Positions 21,631 through 34,163 of a stretch of 64,000 bases of DNA are shown here, in pieces. Origin of the DNA: Capsicum annuum (Eukaryota > Streptophyta > Magnoliopsida > Solanales > Solanaceae); NCBI RefSeq assembly GCF_002878395.1, contig NC_061118.1:125634829-125698828 (forward strand). Direction: 5' to 3'. The translations under genes and the position numbers were made by a program. Each line of letters starts with the position of its first letter. The stretch's first letter is position 1. Below the pieces are notes generated by a model. That model was not told where the DNA came from. It worked only from the letters and a program-made list of their open reading frames with translations, and made no database searches.

Positions 21631-24068
21631 TTTTGAGGTGGTTTTGACCACTTCTTATGCAATTATCAAAAACCCCCTCTACTCCCACTTAATTACATAC
21701 TATATCCCAATATATAATAATTTATTTTTCATTATAATGGTTTAAATATTTAATATATTCTATTAATTTATATTAATTAACTATATAACTAAATATTGGA
21801 AGTAAATTTTTTTTATTTATTTAATTAGCTATCATATTCAAAACTAATTTGTTACCACAAATCACAATAATTAATAACTTAAAAGGTGGTTTCGACCACC
21901 TCTTATGCAATTACCAAAAAACTCCTCAACTCCCACTTAATTACATATCATACCCCAACATATAATAAACTCATTGTTTTATCATAATGGTTTAAATATT
22001 TAATATATTCTATTAATTTATATTAATTAACTATAAATAAATATTGGAAGGAATTTTTTTCTATTTAATTGGCTATCATGTTCAAAACTAATTTGTTACC
22101 ACAAATCACAATAATTAATAAATTAAAATATTTAAAAGATATATAGAAATTTTATTGACTCTCATTATTTTAGCAATGCCACATAAATTGAGATAAAATA
22201 AAAAGTACTACAAATCATAATAATTAACAACTTAAAATATTTAAAAAATATATAAAAATTTTAGTTGACTCTCAAAATTATATCGAAGTCGCATAAATTG
22301 GGACACAAGGAGTAAATATATTATTTGATAATTAAGTAAAATTATTATAAATCACAATAATCAACAAGTTAAAATAATATTTAAAAAATAGATAAAAGTT
22401 CTATTCAACTCTCAAAATTTTATCGATGCGGCATAAATCAAGACAAAATAAAAAATTATCTTAATTAATCGCAACTAAATAATCAAATTAAATCAATTTT
22501 ATTATTTTAATTGACTTTTATATAGAAAATTAATATTTTTATTTATTTATTTTAGTAAATTTAAATTCTAAAATTATTTTTTTCTTATATAGAAATACTT
22601 ATATTTAAACTTAACTTTAAATTTTTAATGTTCAAAATTAATAAATTTAATTTAATAAAATAAATTTCTAATGAATATTTCCTTAGAATTTGTGTTGGGT
22701 CAATATGTATCAAGTTAAAAAGAAATAAAGAAAAATATATAGCAAAATTTTATTATTGTGAAAGATAAATATAATGCACCATCCCATAATGTTTAATAAT
22801 ATCATATTTTGTATATGCAAATCTAGCATCCCGTATTTAATTAATATACTATTTCTGTAAATTATCGATGATTACTATTGGATATGATAAAATTATATTA
22901 ATTTTTATAGTAATAACATAGTCAATCACTCTTAATTATTATGAGTCATCTAGGAATTAAGAAAATAAACAATATTTAATGAAAAATAAAATAGACATAA
23001 AATGCGAAATTAACTCTTAATATTTTAAATTAAATTTTCGTCTTTCGAATGATAATTTTACTATATCACTCCTTATTATAAGTCATTTATATATTAGAAA
23101 AATAAGAATAACAAAATGATATGTCAACATAAAATATTTGATTGACTATCAAAATTATACTAGTGTCACATAAATTGGGACGGGACAGAAGAAGACATAA
23201 AGCAACATATATTATTTGAAAATGAAATAAAAAGTACTGTAAATAACAATAATTAACAAAAAAATTGTCTAATTTCTGCTTCAGCTGCTTCAATCGTGAT
23301 TTTAATGTACAGTGATGTTTAAAAAGGGTAAAATGGCATAACGAGATTTAAAGAGGATAAAAATGTATATAGTAAAGTGTGAGAAGAATAAAGCATAAGT
23401 GAATTTTATTACTATATTTTAAAGAAATTAAAGAAAAGAAGTATAAAGATCATTTGCAAAAGATTTTTACAAACTAATTTAAATATAAATAAAGTAAATT
23501 TAGGTACAAAAAATGTGTATCTATCACAAATTTGCTACCAAACACTTCGCACTTTCTTAACATTAGCAAATTTTCTATCAAATATGTGTAGCCATCTTTC
23601 TCAACATTTTATAGCTCCTCAATATTAATTAACATTTCTCTATTTAAAAAATAAAATAAAGAAAAGAAAATCTCAACTCTTCCTTCTCTATTAAAAAACA
23701 ACACTCTTTTCTTGTGTTAAAAATAATAATTAAACAAAACAATAGCGAATCTAAGGTGCGTATTCTTTTTATCGGGTAAGTTTACATGACTCTTAATCTT
23801 TGCGATATTGAAAATCAATAATCTGCTGGATATTTGATTTAAGCTATTTCATCAGATTTACGCTTCTTTTTTCTTTATATTTCTGATCGCAAAATTCAAC
23901 AAGAAGGTTAAAAAAAAGGTTTCAATTGTGATCCCCTCAGCTCAATCATACTTATGAAAATATTCTACTGCTCAAACTTTCTACTCCAAGATAAATTCTA
24001 AAACTTAAAAATTTCAATCCATATGTTCTATTGTTGGGCCCGTGCTGACACGGGCCTTGCACTTCTAG

Positions 24069-24318
24069 TTAGTAGAATAGAAGAAAAATATTATAAATCA
24101 CAGTAATTAAAAAAAAAATTATTTAAAAAATATAATTGACTATCAATGCCACAAAAAATTTAACAACTTAAAATATTGTAATTCAAATTTTATCAATCTA
24201 AATATAATAATATATGCATAAGTTAGAATGGATCAACCAAACAAATACAGGTTTTAACTAAACGATAGAATTATACATAACGTAAAGTTTTTAAGGATCA
24301 ACATTGGGTTGTGTGTAG

Positions 24319-24369
<51 letters not shown>

Positions 24370-24597
24370 CATGTTATTCATAAAATATAACATTACTTGA
24401 GTTTGAGTACGAGCTTAGCACGGGCCTAACATCTCATTTTGGTAGTTTTCACATGACTGTATTTTGTCTATTTTATCCTTGATTGAGTTTTAATGACCTT
24501 TTAAGATTTCATTCATTTTAGTAGATTTGAACAATTACATGGGCATTTAAAATGCTATACAAAATGATGAGCCATAAAGAAGTGATAGTGACATTAT
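24069..24597. repeat. Repeat remnant and (AT)n microsatellite (24321-24365)
   Basis: 24069-24200 continues the repeat interrupted by H4/H5. A 45-base AT run follows. After it is a possible decayed Helitron 3' end (GCTTAGCACGGGCCTAAC, about 24413-24430) with a damaged left arm. No gene seen. Confidence 0.5.
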
Positions 24598-25743
24598 GGT
24601 GTGTTTGGTATGAAGGAAAATATTTTCCAGAAAATGTTTTTCAATTTTCTCATGTTTGTTTGGCTTAAAGATTTTGAAACATATTTTCCAAATCAACTTA
24701 TTTTCCTAAATTCTAAGGAAAATGACTTTCCTTCAAAAAATTAGGAAAACATTTTCCAAAACTCTCTTCCAACCTCACTCTTAAGTTGAAATATTCATAC
24801 AACTCTCATAATCACCCATCATTACTCCGACCCTCAACCCCCCACCCCGGCCCCTACCACCTCTATTAAAAAATATATTTTAAATTTTTTTTACCTCATC
24901 CCCTACCCAAAACCCTACTACCTTCCAATTTTTTTTTTTTTAAAAAAGATTCAAACTTTTTTCTTACCTCTCCTACCCGACTCCCTACCAACCTCCTCCC
25001 CCCCTTCAAAATAAATTATTTTTTTTGAAGTTTCTTAATTTTTTTCTTACCCCACCATCACACCCCCACCCCGACCCCTACCCCCTAATACTCCCCATTC
25101 AAAAAAAATATTTCTAATTTTTTTATTACCCCACTCTTTCTCCCCTACCCCCACCCCATACTAACCCCCCAATCCCCCAAAAATATTAATTTATTTTTAA
25201 AAAATTCAAAATTATTTTCTTAACCCACTAATATTACCTATTTTGACAACTCCAACCCCCACCTACCAACCCCTTTCCAAAAAAAATTAATGTTCTTAAT
25301 TTGTTTTTTTTTTTTAAATTCAAAACTGTTTTTTTATCTCATTCGTTCTCATTATTTTTGTTAAATATATACAAATACTTTTAGAAAATATATACTTACC
25401 CAATTTGCATAACGAACACAGGAATATAAGTAAGAAATAACTTATTTTTCTAGAAAATATTTTTTCTCCTTCATATCGAACACACCCTAAAAAAGTATTT
25501 TTTGAGATCAAAAATTATTTTTCTAAAATGTATTTTTACGCTTTAGATAAACACTAAAATGTATTTTTTGAAAAATATTTTTTCATTCACCAATCAAATA
25601 CTATAAAATATTTTTCGAAAAATATTTTCCATCCACCAACCAAACATAGGAAAACAAGTAAGAAATGAACTTGTTTTTTAGGAAAACATTTTCTAGGAAA
25701 ACATTTTCCATGGAAAACATTTTCGTTCATACCAAACACACCC
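24598..25743. mobile_element. Large fold-back/MITE-like element with long terminal inverted repeats
   Basis: The left end GGTGTGTTTGGTATGAAGGA and the right end (reverse complement) GGGTGTGTTTGGTATGAACG match over about 30 bases, including the following AAAATRTTTTCC. Between them are repeated, mutually inverted GGAAAATATTTTCC-like blocks, a C-rich core (24830-25270) of degenerate roughly 100-base units, and a second internal copy of the right end (25410-25490). No transposase. Target duplication is unclear. Confidence 0.75.
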
Positions 25744-26249
25744 TATAAAATATCTATTTATCCAACTAAATTTAAAATTAATTCAAAATTGTATTGTCGT
25801 CTTTTATGAGGGATAATAGTAATTTAATTAAAAAAAATTCTTAATCCTCGCAAGAAATTTGTGAAGCTTTAATAAACTTGTAAGGACTCATTGAAGAAAT
25901 ATCTACAAAAAGTATTTTATTGAGTCTGTCTTTTAATAATTTAATTTATCATAAATCATACAATAGTTTGTAGCATCAAATATTTTTATATTAATCAAAT
26001 ATTGTATATTTTTTTAATAAAATGAATTAACCAAGGTAAAGTTTAATTGAGTAAAAATAATGAAATTTATTATACATAAGATAAAAATCAATTTAGATCG
26101 TTAAAGACTTTCCTTCAAAAACTTTCAGTGAAATAAATAGGAGAAATTTTTTCGTGTTTCCAATTTTGTGTGTGCATGTGTTTGAAAATTAAAAGAAAGA
26201 CTAAAATATACCATAAGAAAAATTATTATTTTTAACTTAAAAAAGCTTT
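25744..26249. other. AT-rich intergenic sequence, nothing recognised
   Basis: About 500 bases of AT-rich DNA without a convincing frame, repeat or site. Confidence 0.6.
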
Positions 26250-26490
26250 TACTCCCTCCATTTTAATTTTTTTGTTTGGTCTTGACTTAATACAAAGTTA
26301 AAGAAAAAAGTAATGAATATTTTTGAATTTTATGATCTTAAACTAAAAACATGTAGAAAGGGCCAAAATATTTATTGATCTTGTTGTCTTAAATATGCCA
26401 CATCGAAAGATGAAATTAACCCAAGAAAGAAAAGAGATATTGTTTTAAAATGACTTACAAAAATAGGACAAAAATTAAAACAGATATATA
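26250..26490. mobile_element. Stowaway-like MITE (right end decayed)
   Basis: TA then CTCCCTCCATTTTAATTT is the typical left end of plant Stowaway (Tc1/mariner-derived) MITEs. The right end shows only ACAAAAATTAAAAC and lacks the GGAGGGAG terminus. Confidence 0.6.
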
Positions 26491-26626
26491 ATTTAACATT
26501 TTAAAAATACTGAAAAATAATCAAACTAGACCATTAACTAATATAATGGTACAAAACAAACAAAAAGCAAAAATAACAAGTTAAAAAAATATAAATATAA
26601 ATATTAATGTAGTTTGGGTCGGGCTT

Positions 26627-27104
26627 AAGTCTTGATGAAAAAATTATATCCCACTTTCTCGAAAAAAGACAAAGAGAAGAATTAGAAAACTTAGAAGAAA
26701 TTTCAAAAACTTGTAAAAATAAAGCATTAGAAGAAGGTTTTACTTCTAAAAACAAAATAGAAGATTTTAAAGAAACAAAAGAAAATGAATGAACTAGACG
26801 AACTAGTCTATGCCCTAGAAGAGCTTGCTCTTAATTATCAAAACTATCGTGTTCATACGAACCATGGGGATACAGGAGGACCCCAAGGAAACTTTAGGAC
26901 ATTATGAATGGTTAGTAATGCTATTTGGATTAAAAAATACACCGCAAATTTTCCAATGAAAAATGGATAAAATATTTTCTGAGAAAAATTTCCTAATTGT
27001 GTACAAGATGATATGTTGGTATGTTCAGAAAACTACCAAGAACACTTAACACATCTGAAAGATTTTTCAAACATTTGTGTTACCAAAGAGTAATTTCCTA
27101 CCTA
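26627..27104 (+). mobile_element. Second EPRV fragment, internally deleted and rearranged
   Basis: 26627-26896 matches 4559-4835 of the main EPRV (end of ORF1 and start of the coat gene). It then jumps at 26897 to sequence matching 8195-8375 (reverse transcriptase region), a 3.3-kb deletion. At about 27080 it jumps again to a 22-base match to 4870-4891. It is clearly diverged from the main copy. The ORF1 tail here lacks the two-base insertion seen at 4594-4602. The catalytic-site region near 27005-27015 is also frameshifted. Non-coding overall. Confidence 0.85.
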
Positions 27105-27533
27105 GGTTTGACAGGTAGTAGGTTTATTAGAAATTGCTTTTTGAGATAGTGGTAAGATTTTTGGTACAATCTATTTTTTTCGGACTCAATTATGATATGT
27201 TTGGCATGTAGTAGGTTTATTATTAATAGTTTTGAAGTAGTAATAAGATTTGTGTATAATTCTTTTTCAACTTTATTTGTGTGATTACATTGGATATTTT
27301 GAATTTCTAACCTATGACGCTATGGTTACATCTTTTCAGCTTATGTATTTAACAATTCCTACTTTAATCACACCCTGAACAACACCAAAGTCCTTTTGAT
27401 AATTTAATCTTGTAGAACATATTAATTCCCTAGAAATTTACAGATTAATCCATCATCATTGTTAAAAACTGAGAGATTAACCATAAACTAGGGGTAGAGA
27501 GATAAAGCAACCAACAATATTAACATTACAAAC
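27105..27533. other. AT-rich region with a decayed SINE-like stretch
   Basis: A GTAGTAGGTTTATTA motif recurs at about 27115 and 27206. Near 27225-27305, AAGATTTGTGTATAATTC and TGTGATTACATTGGATAT resemble the SolS SINE right half. Otherwise nothing recognised. Confidence 0.4.
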
Positions 27534-28216
27534 TAGGGCTGTGCAAAAATCGAATCGACCGATAAATCAAACCAATAAAAATGCTATTGGGTTAATGATT
27601 TGTTATTGGTTTTATAAAAAAATTTATTAGGTAATCAGTTCGATTTCAGTTTTAGCTTATTGGGTTATCGGTTTAACCGATAACTCAATAAGAATACACT
27701 AAAATTACTATTTTACCCCTATATATAAATATTTATATTATTTGTTATATATTAATATTATACACGATACTTATTTCCAATTTAGTGAGATAAGGATTCT
27801 CAAAGTATTAATATTTAACATATTTATTATCTAGGTAGTCAGACAGTTACAAAGTTAAAGTAAACCGACGACTGTAAAATGTAGACTGGAGAAGCGAAAC
27901 GACGAGGATCGACTATCGTTTAGCAGGCGACAATGGCGAGGGTATCGAGCAACCGGCAGACGACAACGACAAGGGTCAACGGACGAAGAGGATTTTATCA
28001 ACTGTTAGTGACTTGTTAGTAATTATTCAAACTCTTCTATCCTTTTCTCCGTACCCGACCCGAATCAAACATCCTAATTGGCAATTGGGGTTAAAATTGA
28101 ATTTCGATAATGTTCAAGATTTTCTTTAAGAGTCTCTTAATTTTTGTGTACTTTGAAAGTATTTCATGATTTGTTTTCTGATTATTGTCTAAATTCTAGT
28201 TTACAATGACATACAT
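27534..28216 (+). mobile_element. hAT transposon left end and 5' non-coding region
   Basis: TAGGGCTGTGCAAAAATCG starts at 27534, the usual type of left terminal sequence for a plant hAT subgroup. It is followed by CGGTT/AACCGATAA-rich subterminal repeats (27555-27690) and a GC-richer leader (27840-28020) before the transposase. The matching right end is missing. Confidence 0.6.
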
Positions 28217-29456
28217 ATGGCTGAAAATACTACAAATGAGGTAGTGATCCTAGCCGATGAAAGCATTAATTCAAATGTTGCGCGTTAAACACATTTTTTC
28301 CAGTCGAAGGTAAAGAAAAAAAGAAAAAAAAGGTCTCGTGCATGGAATCATTTTGGATCATTTATTGGTGAAGAAGGAAAAGAAATCAAAGTGTAAGCAT
28401 TGTGGTCAAGATTATTTTGTTGATTCAAGTAAAAATGGTACGACGACAATGCTTACTCATTTGTTAACATGTTCAAAGATGCCTCGAAATCAAACTGCTG
28501 ATAAAAGTCAAACCCAACTAGGTTTTCAATCTATTGAGGGGGTGTTGCGGGTGATGTGGTTGTTGTTTCCTAGAAATTTGAGCAAGAACAATGTAGGAGA
28601 GATTTATGTCGCATGGTGATTGTGGATGAACCCCCTTTCAGATTTGTTGAGAAAAAAGGTTTTAGAAACTTTTTGAATGTTGCGCAACCTCATTTTAAGA
28701 TTCCTTCTAGTATCACTGTGACACGTGACTGTTTTAAACTTTTTAATGAAGAGAAACAAAGTTGAAGAGGTCTTATAAAGAAGCCCAACAAAGAGTTTGT
28801 CTTACCACTGATACTTGGACCTTTTTACAGTGAATTAATTATATGTGTATCACTGCACATTAGATCGACAGTAAATGGATTATGCACAAGAGGATAATTA
28901 ACTTTTGTCGAATTAATAGCCACAGAGGTGAAGACATGGCTAATGAGATTAGTAAGTGTTTACATAATTGAGGCTTAGATAAAATTTTTAACATTATAGT
29001 CGATAACGCTAGTTCAAACGATGTGACAGTAAAAGAGTTAGCTAAGATATTCACTAAACGGACAACCAATTTCATGAATAGAGAACACCTTTACGTAAGG
29101 TGTATGACTCACATTATTAATCTTGTTGTCCAAGATGGTTTAAAAGTGATTGTCGTGTCCATTGAAAGGGTTAGAAAAATAGTGAAATACATAAGGCAGT
29201 CCCCTGCAAGGTGTAAGATGTTCCAAGAATGTTGTGAAAATATTGATATCAATAGTAAAAAATTGTTATGTTTGGATGTTTCTACGAGGTGGAACTCTAC
29301 ATACTTGATGTTGAATAGGGCGATTGAGTGTGAAAATGGGTTTTTAAGTTATGTTGATAGTGATATTGGCTTGTCACATTACCTTCAGTTTGTTGTGGAT
29401 GAAGAGGGAACTGTTGTCGGTGAACTTTCGAGTGATGACTGAGACCACGTAAATGA
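28217..29456 (+). pseudogene. hAT transposase, truncated and frameshifted
   Basis: ATG 28217 opens a 23-codon start ended by TAA 28286. A BED zinc finger follows (SRAWNHF near 28336, then CKHC and THLLTC, about 28400-28475) with a frameshift inside it. The RNase H-like core shows LTTDTW (first Asp, about 28803), IIVDNASSND (second Asp, about 28995), CMTHIINLVVQDGLK and RWNSTYLML (29290). The C-terminal hATC dimerisation domain and third catalytic residue are absent because the gene stops near 29456, where an LTR fragment begins. Many stops. It belongs to the RICESLEEPER/DAYSLEEPER-type hAT group; the active enzyme cuts and pastes its own element. Confidence 0.85.
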
Positions 29457-29479
29457 TGAAAACTATTGTTGGTGAACTT

Positions 29480-31236
29480 TCTTTCATCCTTATGTGGGGT
29501 TTGAACAAGGATAATTCTTCCATCCTTATGCCCAAAAGTTGTTTTAAATTACAAAGTTATTTGATTTTATATGATTTTCCATGAAGTTAAAATTAGGATT
29601 CATACCCAATGTTGCCATTTACAAGATCATGAGATTTCAAGTGAATTATAGGTTGAATTGCATGTTTATTTTCATATTTTCATGCTTATTGCAGTAATTT
29701 CTAGATTTTGAGATGAATTATCATTGTTTTCATTATCAAGCATAATTATTACGATATTTGACATGAGTTTGATACATGGGTTTTAAGCCCTAAGTTCATA
29801 TGTTGAGATTTTGAGAAAAATGATGCTTTAAGCACCTTATGAGCTGATTATACCAGATTTATAATAAATTTTTTGATCTTTTGATCCTCAGATCAGTTTT
29901 GGAATCCACTTTTTAGATTACAGAACTTAGAATAGCTTTATTTCCAGATTTACTCAGCTGATTGCATAATTGGTTTTAGATAAACCCTTATGCTAGTTTT
30001 AAAGTGGATTTCCAACAAAATGAGCATAGCAAATTAAAAGGAAGTAGTATTTAGCAGCAAGCGGAAAGTGTGGGTTTAGCGCATCCTACTTCCACAGAAC
30101 TACGTAGCCAACGTAGGTTCAGATTATCAGATTATTTCCATTTCTATATGGATGACAGATTTAGCTTGTGGTCGATCACATGGGTAGGTTATACTCCCTA
30201 CCAAGAGTATGACACCTCTCCCCAACGTGAGGTTTCTTTCTTAGGAGGATGAGACGTTGGACTCCATGTAGCTTGCATGGTTTATGTCGATTAAGAGAAC
30301 CTCCCTTGCAGAACAGTTTTTCCTTAAAAGTTTAAAAGCCTAACAGTAATGATTTTAAGATAAAGTATTCTCCTTAATAGTAAAAGAAGAACAGAAAAGC
30401 TTTTAGAAAACTAAGGGTAAAGGCTCACAAGTTTTACCCAGATTTTACCTTACATAAAAGATAATAGATACAGATTCCAGCTTTTAGATTTCAGATTTAG
30501 TAGTGAGTCCTTCTATACATAGACAGAATGATTTAAAGAGAGAATACAAGTATAACTTTCAGAACTAAATGTTATGACTCACAATATTTATAAAATATGT
30601 TTTGCTTCTTATTGTTATATATTTCAGTATTAGATATTCCATCTTATGTGAGTCATTTACATTTAGCATGTATTGTCTTGCAAATTGTGATGATGATATG
30701 ATGTTTTTACTTATGTATTCATCCCCATATACTCAGTACATCCTCAAAGTACTGATCCGCATATATGTCTATGTGCTACATTGTTTCATAATGTAGATAT
30801 CAGCTCAGTTGTAGCACGTATACCATATTCAGAAAGCTTGCAGATTCCATCCAGCAGATGATGAGTCCTCCTACTTCGGGGACTTTAGTTAGATGTTATT
30901 TATGTACTTTACTTTCTTACTCTTATGTATTGATTAGTGATAGTTGGGGTCGCATCCTAACTATCTATAGTCAGTATAGTAGAGGCTTCACAGATATCAG
31001 TTAGAGTCAGTTATGTATTTTCAGTACCTCTTTCGGATTTATCAGAATGTAAAAGTTGTATTGATATTGTATCTTTCCCAGATTCCATCGTTATTATGTT
31101 TCCACACAGTAAACTCAGTCGTTTTATGCATATCATTTAGTTAGTTATGAGTTATGCCAGTAGAAGGGTTAGCTTGGGATCACTTGTGGTCCTAAGCACC
31201 GCGTGACATCTCGGGACAGATTTTCGAGGTGTTACA
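29480..31236 (+). mobile_element. 5'-truncated LTR of a Ty3/gypsy-type element
   Basis: It ends ...CGAGGTGTTACA (31236), preceded by GGGTTAGCTTGGGATCAC and CTAAGCACCG. The same block ends the LTRs at 39020 and (minus) 34574. It also has the CTACGTAGCCAACGTAGG module (30103) found at 37972 and, reversed, at 35588. About 450 bases of LTR start are missing, judged by the neighbours. No internal domain follows. Family is inferred from the shared modules. Confidence 0.65.
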
Positions 31237-31690
31237 GTTGATAAGATTGTCCCTTTTAAAGTTATTTTAATATTTACTTTTTAGTTGTCTTTTCTTAATA
31301 ACTGGGATCCATCAAGGATAAAATGAGAATGATGCCATTAAATACTTACCAAATAAGAAAATGTGACATTCTTTTTGAGACAGATAAGAAAAATGACGAC
31401 ACATAAAATGGGACCGATGAAGTATAACAAAGAGATTTCAATCGTCTAGAAATGAACAAAGTTTTTCTATACAAAAGTTGACACAAAGTAAAAGAAATGG
31501 ATAGGCAGATCAAAAGATGGGCTTAAGTATGTAAAAAAGGAAAAGTTAATGGGAGCCGCACCACAGGAAACTGGGTACAACTTTTCGGCTGAGACTATAG
31601 GCCGGCCACTGGCTTTTATATCGGGTAATGACAAAGTAATCTCAGAATTTTAGTATCTAATAAGAGGTAACAAGCAAGTAGGAGTCCGTT
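31237..31690. mobile_element. Stowaway-like MITE remnant and unassigned sequence
   Basis: CATTCTTTTTGAGACAG and ACACATAAAATGGGACCGAT (31370-31430) match the right half of Stowaway-type MITEs. From 31430 to 31690 I recognise nothing. Confidence 0.4.
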
Positions 31691-32978
31691 ATATACCTAT
31701 TTGTCGATCCGTTTAACTATTTGCTTCATAATTTTATTATATCATTCTTAATTAATTATTATATATCATTTAAATATCAAAAAATTAATAATCTTTAATA
31801 AAAAATAAAATAAATATATGTCTGCTTCAACCTTAATTTTACTACATCACTCGTAATTAATTATTATAATTCATCTAAATATTAAAAAATTATTATAAAG
31901 TCATCTAAGTATTAAAAAATTAATAATATTTAATATTAAATTAACTTGATGTCTTATATGAGGCCGACATAATTTTTTTTCACAAGTACTTTTTACAGTA
32001 ATTTTGCTATATCACTTCTATTAGTTGTTATGCGTCATTTAAGATATGTCTGCTTTGTTGCTTCAGTTGTAATTTTACTATGTTACCCCTAATTAGTTAT
32101 TATGACAGTCTAAACATTATGTCACTTAAATTGAAATATAAGAAAAAGTATTTTAAATCACAATAATTAAAAACTTAAATTATTTATAATTGACTATCAA
32201 TACCACAAAAGTTTCGACAAGGAGAGTCACATATAAATGTATTATAAATTACAATAATTAATAACTTAAAATATCTAAAAAAGATTAATTTGTTATATAT
32301 TTCAAAAAAATAAATATGAAAAAATACTAAAAATCACAAAAATTAACAACTTTAAAAATTTAACCGATATAAAATATTTAGTTGACTTTCGAAATTATAT
32401 CAATATCACTTAAATTGTAATAGACGAAAAGTATTATAAATCATAATAATTTAAAACTTTAATTATTTTTAAAATATAATTGACTATCAAAGACACAAAA
32501 GTTTGGACAGGGAGAGTGACGTATATTATTTCAAAACTACATAAAAATATAAATTACAATAGTTAACAACTTAAAATATTTAAAAACATATAAAAAAATA
32601 TGATTGATTATCTAAATTTTGTTTGTTCCTCATAAATTGAGGCAAAAAAAACAACATATATTGAACCCGTGTTATAATAAAAATAGTAATATAGGCCCAT
32701 CGAATTTTATTTTTTACACTCTTTATTAATTTATACATTTGTAGAGTTTAATTTGATCGTGAATTAATTTTTTGAAACAAAATTATATATTTGAATAATA
32801 AATCACAATAATTGATAATTTAAAATATTTTAAGAATATATGCAAAAGTTACTTTAAAAAATAAATTTATTTAAATTTTAAAATTAAAAGATGTCATATT
32901 AATTGATATGGTTATTGTTCTAATATTACTTTAGGATGATTGTTGGGTCCATGCTTTGCACGGGCTTCTCGTAACTAA
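31691..32978 (+). mobile_element. AT-rich repeats ending in a Helitron 3' terminus
   Basis: The body repeats the family of 17040-18110 (CTTCATAATTTTATTATATC and similar). The right end has hairpin GTCCATGC/GCACGGGC, loop TTT (32947-32965), and CTAA at 32975-32978 followed by T, a valid Helitron CTRR end. The 5' end is not resolved. No coding. Confidence 0.6.
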
Positions 32979-34163
32979 TTTATTTATAATTATTCTTTCT
33001 TTTAAATTTATTAAGAACTCTTTTTTGAATTTTGATGGTGCATATACATAACAAATTTATCATATACATTATTAATATACACATAGCAATAAATTGGTTT
33101 AACGATATATAAGAAAACAACGATTGTTCTTTTAATTATGAACACAATTAATGTTATAATTAATAAGTATGATTAATGAATTCCATAAAATTAGTACCAA
33201 TTTTTGAATTTCAAAATTTTGAAGCACCAAGTTAAGATAGTTGATCAAACAATATAAGTTTTTGTATTTTCGATCAAAATTTTGCAATTTTCTTAAGCTC
33301 TATTTTTTCTAAAAGATTTCTCAAGAAGATAACCATTACAATTTCGTTGAGACATTTCGGACTATGAGAATCCTTTACAATAGAACTATACAACAGTGCT
33401 AAAATTATTATCACAAAAAATATTTCATATTTGAGGTTAATTTTAGCAATTACAACAAAATTTGATATTAAGCAATCTAAAAAAAATTAACGTCTGATAC
33501 ATCGTTGAAGGTAATTCATCACCAATGATCTAAGGAATGATAACAGAGTGAAGCTTTACATTGAGTTGAAGAAGAGTGTTTCAAGATTTTTAATGTATCC
33601 TTTGTGCATTACGACAATTGACAAGTCATCACAAGAGTTAGAGTTCGACGGCGAAGCTGAAGCTGTAGTTTATGTCGAAGGAATGAAATCGGATGCACTT
33701 GTTTTTTCTGTTGTTGAGTCACAAAATGAATAATCATTACATGTACCTGCATTGAAAGTTGAAAACTTAGTGATTCAAAAATTAAAGAGTGAAAGAGAAA
33801 TAATTTCATAAAGATAAAAGAACTCTTATATCTGTAATGGCGAAATATGCCTTAGTGCATAACTTTAACTTCAGAGCTAAACGATCTGACAAAGAGAGGT
33901 ACGATTAAAATGTAAAAGTTTATACATTATACATTATATGTTTGTATTGGAAAAAGTGTAATAATTAAGATTTGCTGAATTTCTATTTTTGTATATCTAT
34001 TGCTCTTATACATTACTATTTATGTATAATATTGAGGATCTTCTTGATTATCATTTCTTGTATGCCTGATTGAATTTTCAAGAACTTTTTAGTAGATGCA
34101 CTATCCAAAAGACATAATAAATGCAGATTTTTATTGTTATGATACATTATGTGTTATTCTTTT

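Larger units (their letters stand above)
20601..24068 (+). mobile_element. Helitron H5, joined directly to H4
   Basis: It begins at 20601 with TCTATTATATAGAAGAGGTG, immediately after the CTAG of H4. It ends with a perfect hairpin GCCCGTG/CACGGGC, loop CTGA (24038-24055), and CTAG 24065-24068. H4 and H5 are clearly the same family (about 22080-24068 tracks 18600-20600). H5 contains extra copies of the 5' module at about 21631 and 21881 and an inserted 5' end of another Helitron at 21370. No coding capacity. Confidence 0.8.

Noticed and set aside
24405..24430. Possible Helitron 3' end (GCTTAGCACGGGCCTAAC)
   Set aside because: The left hairpin arm is damaged and CTAA is too close to the stem; kept only as a weak remark.
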